DNA from: Kineosporia aurantiaca JCM 3230
GTDB lineage: Bacteria; Actinomycetota; Actinomycetes; Actinomycetales; Kineosporiaceae
Reading direction: 5' to 3'
Length of the DNA: 64,000 nucleotides
NCBI GenBank assembly: GCA_000719025.1
Contig: JODP01000013.1
Span: 62,001-126,000, forward strand
Position numbers and translations under genes: made by a program. The number at the start of each line of letters is the position of its first letter. Position 1 is the stretch's first letter. The notes beneath the pieces were generated by a model that was given only the letters and a program-made list of their open reading frames with translations, was not told the origin of the DNA and searched no databases. Positions 59,590 through 64,000 of the stretch are shown in pieces.

Positions 59590-59955
59590 CGTACAAACCC
59601 AGGTTCCTCGACCCCGCCCTCGCAATACCCGATCCACTGCCCCGCCGGCACTGGCCGGTTTTCCCATACCTGCCCTCGCAACCCGATTACTTACCCCGCC
59701 CTCACAGAACCGGCTCCCTGTCCCCGCCCAAAGCCCGATCCGCCGCCCCGCCCGCGCAGGCCTGTTCCTCGCAACGGCCCTCCCAGACCCCGCTCTCTCG
59801 TCCCCGTTCACGCAGAGCCCGGTCAACTTCCCCTACCCGAACAGCCCGGTTTCCCACCTCGGCCCTCACAAAGCCTGGTTACTCGCCCCAGCCCTCACAG
59901 CCCCAGCTCCCCGTCCCGGTCCTCACGGGGCTTGGTTCCTCGTCCCCGCCTGAGT
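59590..59955. repeat. Degenerate ~27-bp C-rich tandem repeat (about 13 units)
   Basis: A strand-asymmetric C/T-rich block in which units approximate CCCGGTTCCTCGTCCCCGCC followed by CTCACAGA. Good copies start near 59603, 59693, 59860, 59889 and 59935; others are diverged. Unit length drifts between 24 and 30 bp, so no reading frame is kept and I see no gene in 59480-59963. It separates the GNAT gene from the convergent nucleoside hydrolase gene. Confidence 0.75.
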
Positions 59956-59963
59956 GAGCCTCT

Positions 59964-60980
59964 CTACTCCGGGTCCCCGATCCTCTGCAGCGCCGCCACT
60001 ACCAACGCCCAGAATCGCTCGACGTCGATCCCCACCGCCACGCTGGTGCGGCAGCCGTCCGGAGCCGGCCCCCGCAGATCGACCACGGTCATTCCGCGCG
60101 TGGGCCCCTCCGCCAGCGACACGTCCAGGTGCGCCTTCCGCAGCGTCAGCACCGAGGGGTCGATGACCGCGGCCACCGCCACCGGATCGTGCACGGGCGG
60201 GAACTCGAAGCCCTGCTCCGCGGTGTACGCCGAACCGTAGAAGTCCAGCAGCGCCCCGACGAACTTCGCCGGATGCGTACCCACCTCGGCCAGCTGCCGG
60301 CGCACCTCGGTCGTGGCCAGCGCCTGATGCGTGACATCGAGCCCGACCATGGTCAGGTCCCAGGCGGCGTGGAAGACGATGTGCGCTGCCTCCGGATCCA
60401 CCGCGATATTGAACTCGGCCACCGGCGTGAGGTTCCCGGTCGCGATCGCCCCACCCATGATCACGACCTCCCGCACCCGCTCCACGATGCGCGGCTCCAG
60501 CCGCACGGCCAGCGCCAGGTTGGTCAATGGACCGGTCGCCACCAGCGTCACCGAGCCCGCCGGGCGGTTCATCACGGTGTCGATGATCAAATTGACGCCG
60601 TGCCGCGGGTCCAGCGGCGCCTGCGCCTCCGGCAGATGGGGCCCGTCCAGCCCCGACTCCCCATGGATCTCCCCGGCCACGATCGGCTCGGCGACCAGCC
60701 CCCGAGAGGCACCGGCGGCAATCGGGACGCCGCTGAACCCGCCGACCGCCGCAATCGACTGCGCGTTGCGCGTGATCTTCTCCAGCGTCTGGTTACCCGC
60801 CACCGTGCTGATGCCCAGCACCTCGATCCGCGGGTCGCCGTGGGCCAGCAACAACGCAATCGCGTCGTCGTGCCCTGGGTCGCAGTCAATCAGCACCGCC
60901 CGCGCCGCCTCCTCATTGGCCCGGTCGGCCGGCTGCCCCGTCGTGTCCTCGTGCGCGTCCATAGGTTCATCCTCGTTCAT
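59964..60980 (-). CDS. Nucleoside hydrolase
   Basis: 338 aa from ATG 60980 (ATG 60962 also possible). The metal-binding signature VLIDCDPGHDDAIALLLAHGDPRIEVLGISTVAGN is near residue 30; VVIMGGAIATGNLTPVAEFNIAVDPEAAHIVF and VHDPVAVAAVI provide the remaining ligands. Hydrolyses ribonucleosides to base and ribose (pyrimidine or inosine-uridine type). The first 25 residues are acidic and poorly conserved. Upstream 60981-61130 has no feature I recognise before the repeat array. Confidence 0.92.
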   Translation of the reverse strand: MNEDEPMDAHEDTTGQPADRANEEAARAVLIDCDPGHDDAIALLLAHGDPRIEVLGISTVAGNQTLEKITRNAQSIAAVGGFSGVPIAAGASRGLVAEPIVAGEIHGESGLDGPHLPEAQAPLDPRHGVNLIIDTVMNRPAGSVTLVATGPLTNLALAVRLEPRIVERVREVVIMGGAIATGNLTPVAEFNIAVDPEAAHIVFHAAWDLTMVGLDVTHQALATTEVRRQLAEVGTHPAKFVGALLDFYGSAYTAEQGFEFPPVHDPVAVAAVIDPSVLTLRKAHLDVSLAEGPTRGMTVVDLRGPAPDGCRTSVAVGIDVERFWALVVAALQRIGDPE

Positions 60981-61164
60981 CGGCGGCGTTCTTCCGCAAC
61001 CATCCCTGCGCGTCTCGGCTGCTGTGCTCTCGCTCCTGGCCACGGCCGTCGCCACGCCACAAGCATGAACCCCGACGCGTAACGACGTATCTCGGCCGGG
61101 GCCGATCGGCGGGTAGGGAGCGACACTCGGCCTGGTAGGCGTCCCTGCGCCGTCGGTCTTGAAG

Positions 61165-61600
61165 CACGTGGTGCCATGTCGTACCCCACGAGCGCCGCGC
61201 AACAATCCCTACGGCGCACAGCGACTCCGCTACTGTCTCGGCGGTCTAAAAGGCACGTGGTGCCATGTCGTCCCCCACGAGCGCCGCACAAGGATCCCCC
61301 CGGTGCACGAAGCAACTCCCCCACCGTCTCGGCGGCCTTGAGTCACGTGGCGCCATGTCGTACCCCACGAGCGCGGCGCAACGATCCCCACGGTGCCCAA
61401 AGCGACTCCGCGAACGCCTTGGCGGTCTAAAGGCACGTGGTGCCATGTCGTACCCCACGAGCGGCGCAGCGATCCCTACAGCGCGGAGTGACTCCGCTAC
61501 CGTCTCGGCAGCCTTGAGTCACGTGGCGTCACGTCGTACCCCACGAGCGCCGCGCAATGATCCCTACGCTGCTCCTAGGACTCAGCTACTGCCTCCGCCT
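61165..61600. repeat. Five tandem ~89-bp repeats with alternating A/B subtypes
   Basis: CACGTG marks each unit at 61165, 61254, 61344, 61434 and 61520 (periods 89, 90, 90, 86). Each unit continues GTGCCATGTCGTACCCCACG or GCGCCATGTCGTACCCCACG, then GAGCG, about 20 variable bases, GCGACTCCGC, CGTCTCGGCGG. Units 2 and 4 are preceded by TCTAAAAGG/TCTAAAGG and units 3 and 5 by CTTGAGT, so the array evolved as a 180-bp dimer. Units are 80-90 % alike by eye. No gene is convincing inside. Confidence 0.92.
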
Positions 61601-61602
61601 GC

Positions 61603-62280
61603 TCAGGGATTCGCTTGGGCGATCAGGTACGCCTGAGGCTCGCGCTCCCAGTTCACCGGAGCCACCACCATGCTGCTGAACACCGTGAAGTCGGCCTCGC
61701 GGAGCCACCCCTCAAAGCCGGCGATGGTGCGACGGTGCAGGTCGAGGGATATCTCGTGGCCGTAAGCGGCATCGATATGCCGCACCTGCTCGCCCTCCTG
61801 GAAGGCGAGCATCAGGTATCCGCCCGGTCTGAGCACTCGGCGGAACTCGGCCAGGGCGACCGGGACCAGCTCATCGGGTAGGTGGATCAGCGAGTACCAC
61901 CCCAATGCCCCAGCCAGAGAATCGTTTTCCAAGTTGAGGGCGGTCATGGTGCCGACCTCGAAGCGCAGCTCGGGGTGCTCGCGGCGGGCCACCTCGATCA
62001 TGCCCGGCGACAGGTCGATGCCGAAGACATCCAGCCCGAGGCCGGCCAGGTACGGAGTGATCCGGCCCGGACCGCATCCAATGTCGGCAACCGGGGCAGA
62101 ACCAGCTTCGGCACCTTCGTCCGCACCCGCCCGGACCAGGTCGGCGAAGAGAGCGAGCATGGCCCGGTCGGCCGGTTTCCCCGCCAGGTTGTCGCGCAGC
62201 AGATCGGCGTAGTCAGCGGCTACGAGATCGTAGGTCTCCCGCACCGATCGCAGATCGGGATGCAGGTCGGCGGAGGTCAT
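61603..62280 (-). CDS. Class I SAM-dependent methyltransferase
   Basis: 225 aa. SAM motif VADIGCGPGRITPYLAGLGLDVFGIDLSPGMIEVARREHP (motif I and acidic motif II), then ALGWYSLIHLPDELVPVALAEFRRVLRPGGYLMLAF (motifs post-I and III). N-terminal YDLVAADYADLLRDNL is typical of small-molecule methyltransferases. Substrate unknown. The stop lies immediately beyond the 89-bp repeat array, whose last partial unit reaches it. Confidence 0.9.
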   Translation of the reverse strand: MTSADLHPDLRSVRETYDLVAADYADLLRDNLAGKPADRAMLALFADLVRAGADEGAEAGSAPVADIGCGPGRITPYLAGLGLDVFGIDLSPGMIEVARREHPELRFEVGTMTALNLENDSLAGALGWYSLIHLPDELVPVALAEFRRVLRPGGYLMLAFQEGEQVRHIDAAYGHEISLDLHRRTIAGFEGWLREADFTVFSSMVVAPVNWEREPQAYLIAQANP

Positions 62281-62320
62281 GTCGGAACTCCCTCAGATCG
62301 TCGGAGCAGCTGACCACAAT

Positions 62321-62716
62321 CTAGGGGCGGGGTCCGACATAAACCCATCGTCCCTGTTCACGCTGGAAAACCGAGTCCTCCCGCTGAACTTCGCGCGCGC
62401 CCTGGTGCCGGTACCAGGCCTCGAACTCCACGGTTCCCACGGTGTCGAACGGCCCACCACCGGTATGTCCGAGCACCACCAGCCGCTGCCACTCGATGTC
62501 CTCGTCCAGCTCCAGGTCCTCCGGCCGGTTCTCCTCGGCCCAGGTCCGCAGCAGGTACTCCGTATCCCCGACCACGAAGGCCGAGTACCGGCTCCGCATC
62601 AGCGCTTCCGCGGTCGGCGCGGCCTCACCGGCGTGGTAGCGCCCGCAACACGCCGGATACGGGTCGCCCCAGCCACAGGGGCAGCGGTCGCCCGCCTTGC
62701 CGTTCAGCCCGCTCAT
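62321..62716 (-). CDS. YchJ-family protein (UPF0225) with SEC-C-type zinc motif
   Basis: 131 aa. N-terminal CPCGWGDPYPACCGRYH is the SEC-C-like zinc-binding motif (C-x-C-x8-C-C), followed by TAEALMRSRYSAFVVGDTEYLLRTW, the YchJ central domain with an NTF2-like fold. Function unproven in the family. Adjacent to the methyltransferase gene on the same strand (40 nt). Confidence 0.92.
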   Translation of the reverse strand: MSGLNGKAGDRCPCGWGDPYPACCGRYHAGEAAPTAEALMRSRYSAFVVGDTEYLLRTWAEENRPEDLELDEDIEWQRLVVLGHTGGGPFDTVGTVEFEAWYRHQGAREVQREDSVFQREQGRWVYVGPRP

Positions 62717-62851
62717 CGCCGGGCCCGCTTGATCTCGTCCACGTTCAGGTTCACGGGCGCCATCCCATCACGCCGCGCGGCGACAGATTGCCTCGACCGG
62801 CCAAGACTGTCGGTGGCCGCTGCTACCACTGTTCCTATGACGGAAGAGAGC

Positions 62852-63682
62852 ATGCGCTTCGGTTTCATCCTTCCCGGTGGCTCACCCCGGCAGCAGCTCG
62901 ACCTGGCGGTCGTGGCCGAGCAGGCGGGATGGGATGGGATCTTCGTCTTCGAGACAGCGTACGGCGCCGACGCCTGGGGTCTGCTCAGCGCGATGGCCAC
63001 CGCCACGTCCCGCATCCGGCTGGGCACCATGCTCACGCCTCTCCCCTGGCGCCGCCCCTGGAAGGTGGCCTCGCAGGTGGCCACCCTCGACCAGCTCTCG
63101 AACGGCCGCGCCATCCTCGGCGTCGGGCTCGGCGCCATCGATCCGTCCCTGCCCACCGGCAGCGGCGACGTGATCGACCGCAAACAGCGCGCGGCCATGC
63201 TCGACGAGGGCATCGACTTGATCCGCGAGCTCTGGCGCGGCGGCACCACCTTCGCCGGCGAGCAGTACACCTACAACGGCGGCGTCGGCAGCGAAACTGT
63301 CACCGGCAGCCTCGCGCCCGTGCAGAACCCGATCCCGATCTGGGCCGTCGGCGCCTGGCCCCGCCACAAGTCGATGACCCGCATCCTCCGCATGGACGGC
63401 GTGATCCCGGAGTACCACCTCGGCGAGGGCCGCCAGCCCCAGCCAGACGACCTGCGCGAACTCATCGCCTGGCTGGCGGAGCGCGGCAAGACCGGACTCG
63501 ATGTGGTCCACGAGGGCGAGACCGCGGCCGGGGACAGGGCCGCGTCTATCGCTGCGGTAACCCCTTGGGCCGAGGCCGGCGCAACGTGGTGGCTGGAGTC
63601 GCGGTGGGGCGGTGACCAGCACGGTGTCGAGAAGCTGCGCGAGGTCAGGGAGCGGCTGGAAGCCGGGCCGCCGCGGGCGTAG
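62852..63682 (+). CDS. LLM-class (luciferase-like, F420/flavin-dependent) oxidoreductase
   Basis: 276 aa from ATG 62852, with GGAAG 5 nt upstream; ATG 62837 is in frame but has no ribosome binding site. MRFGFILPGGSPRQQLDLAVVAEQAGWDGIFVFET, IRLGTMLTPLPWRRPWKVASQVATLDQLSNGRAILGVGLG and IPIWAVGAWPRHKSMTRILRMDGVIP are LLM-family blocks. Actinobacterial members of this shape usually use F420. Substrate unknown. Confidence 0.9.
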   Translation: MRFGFILPGGSPRQQLDLAVVAEQAGWDGIFVFETAYGADAWGLLSAMATATSRIRLGTMLTPLPWRRPWKVASQVATLDQLSNGRAILGVGLGAIDPSLPTGSGDVIDRKQRAAMLDEGIDLIRELWRGGTTFAGEQYTYNGGVGSETVTGSLAPVQNPIPIWAVGAWPRHKSMTRILRMDGVIPEYHLGEGRQPQPDDLRELIAWLAERGKTGLDVVHEGETAAGDRAASIAAVTPWAEAGATWWLESRWGGDQHGVEKLREVRERLEAGPPRA

Positions 63683-63864
63683 ACCGCGGCAGTCCAGGAA
63701 GAGTCCAGGAAGGAAGAACGAGGATCGACGGCTTCGACCCGTGCGCGATTCTGATTCGATGGACTGTGAGACCTCGGACTCGTGGGACCGCACGCGTCTT
63801 AGAGGCCGCATGCCGGGGAGGGTTTGGGGCGTCGGGCAAGCAGCCGCTGGGGCGCAGGGCTCAA

Positions 63865-64000
63865 GGGGTATGGGGGCTGCGGCGATCAAGGGGTCGCGGG
63901 CTCGTGGGGCCACAGATGCCGTGAGGTCAAGGGATCGTGGGGTCGTTGCGGCCATGGGGTCGCTGCGTTCGAAGAGTCGCTGCGATCAAGGGTCGTGGGG
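63865..64000. repeat. G-rich degenerate short repeats at the window edge
   Basis: Motifs such as GATCAAGGGGTCGCGGGCTC, GGTCAAGGGATCGTGGGGTC, CATGGGGTCGCTGCG and GATCAAGGGTCGTGGGG recur every 15-28 bp and run off the window end. 63683-63864 contains no gene I can support. It resembles the C-rich array at 59590 in being strand-asymmetric, but the unit is different. Confidence 0.6.

Noticed and set aside
59458..60240. Proline/serine-rich open frame across the C-rich block
   Set aside because: Its content comes from degenerate repeats whose length is not a multiple of three, and it overlaps the nucleoside hydrolase gene.
61230..61458. Short minus-strand peptides repeating GYDMAPRA
   Set aside because: Products of the tandem DNA repeat; different units fall into different frames and no consistent ribosome binding site exists.
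61165..61600. CRISPR array
   Set aside because: Units are almost entirely repeat without unique ~30-bp spacers, period is ~89 bp, and there are no cas genes.

Overview
The window is a high-GC (roughly 70 %) chromosomal segment that looks actinobacterial. The grounds are GTG/TTG starts, many 4-nt ATGA/GTGA start-stop overlaps, F420-type enzymes (a luciferase-like oxidoreductase and a short F420:NADP-reductase-like protein), a DUF4235 protein, a UreA-UreB fusion and many solo regulators. I cannot name the genus. It reads as accessory chromosome: catabolic clusters, secreted enzymes, one-component regulators each beside its likely target, and repeat-rich gaps.

Layout. 1-9871: a nine-gene plus-strand cluster with a GH15 glucoamylase-like enzyme (cut by the window edge), two GMC flavoprotein dehydrogenases carrying a putative [3Fe-4S] cysteine motif, two FAD-SLDH-type small subunits, a VioB-like ferritin-fold protein, two TIM-barrel inosose-dehydratase/epimerase proteins and a protein of unknown function; I infer oxidative sugar or glycoside catabolism. 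10067-13514: AlkZ-like protein and a divergent urease (ureC plus fused ureAB, no accessory genes). 13814-16512: TauE permease, AraC regulator, agmatine deiminase. 16573-19268: pentapeptide-repeat protein and a lower-GC gene with a C-terminal HEPN-like motif behind a structured leader. 19345-30734: VOC and GNAT proteins, two MFS exporters, a Tat-exported GH71/99-like protein, Lrp regulator/aminotransferase, LysR regulator/oxidoreductases, HNH nuclease. 30896-39316: a urea or guanidine carboxylase/allophanate hydrolase cluster with a divergent Na+/solute symporter and matched operators at both promoters. 39317-40117: a tight array of six tRNA genes, three with leucine anticodons but short variable loops, preceded by a terminator and a leucine-rich 40-codon ORF.

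40192-47943: GH54 arabinofuranosidase with lectin domains, secreted malectin-like and DUF1996 proteins, a LacI regulator with a perfect operator, and short-chain oxidoreductases with an HTH regulator. 47989-64000: DinB, tandem Lrp/AsnC regulator, hydrolases, MFS, sulfatase, lipoprotein, a MerR/alcohol dehydrogenase pair with a textbook MerR promoter, MpaB-like protein, nucleoside hydrolase, methyltransferase, YchJ protein and a luciferase-like oxidoreductase, separated by three different tandem-repeat arrays.

Functional links: nitrogen release recurs (urease, agmatine deiminase, carboxylase/allophanate hydrolase), as does plant-polysaccharide and glycoside use (GH15, GH54, GH71/99-like, sugar dehydrogenases). 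The most unusual unit is the tRNA array with its leucine-rich leader. Next are the GMC sugar-oxidation cluster and the unexplained repeat arrays.
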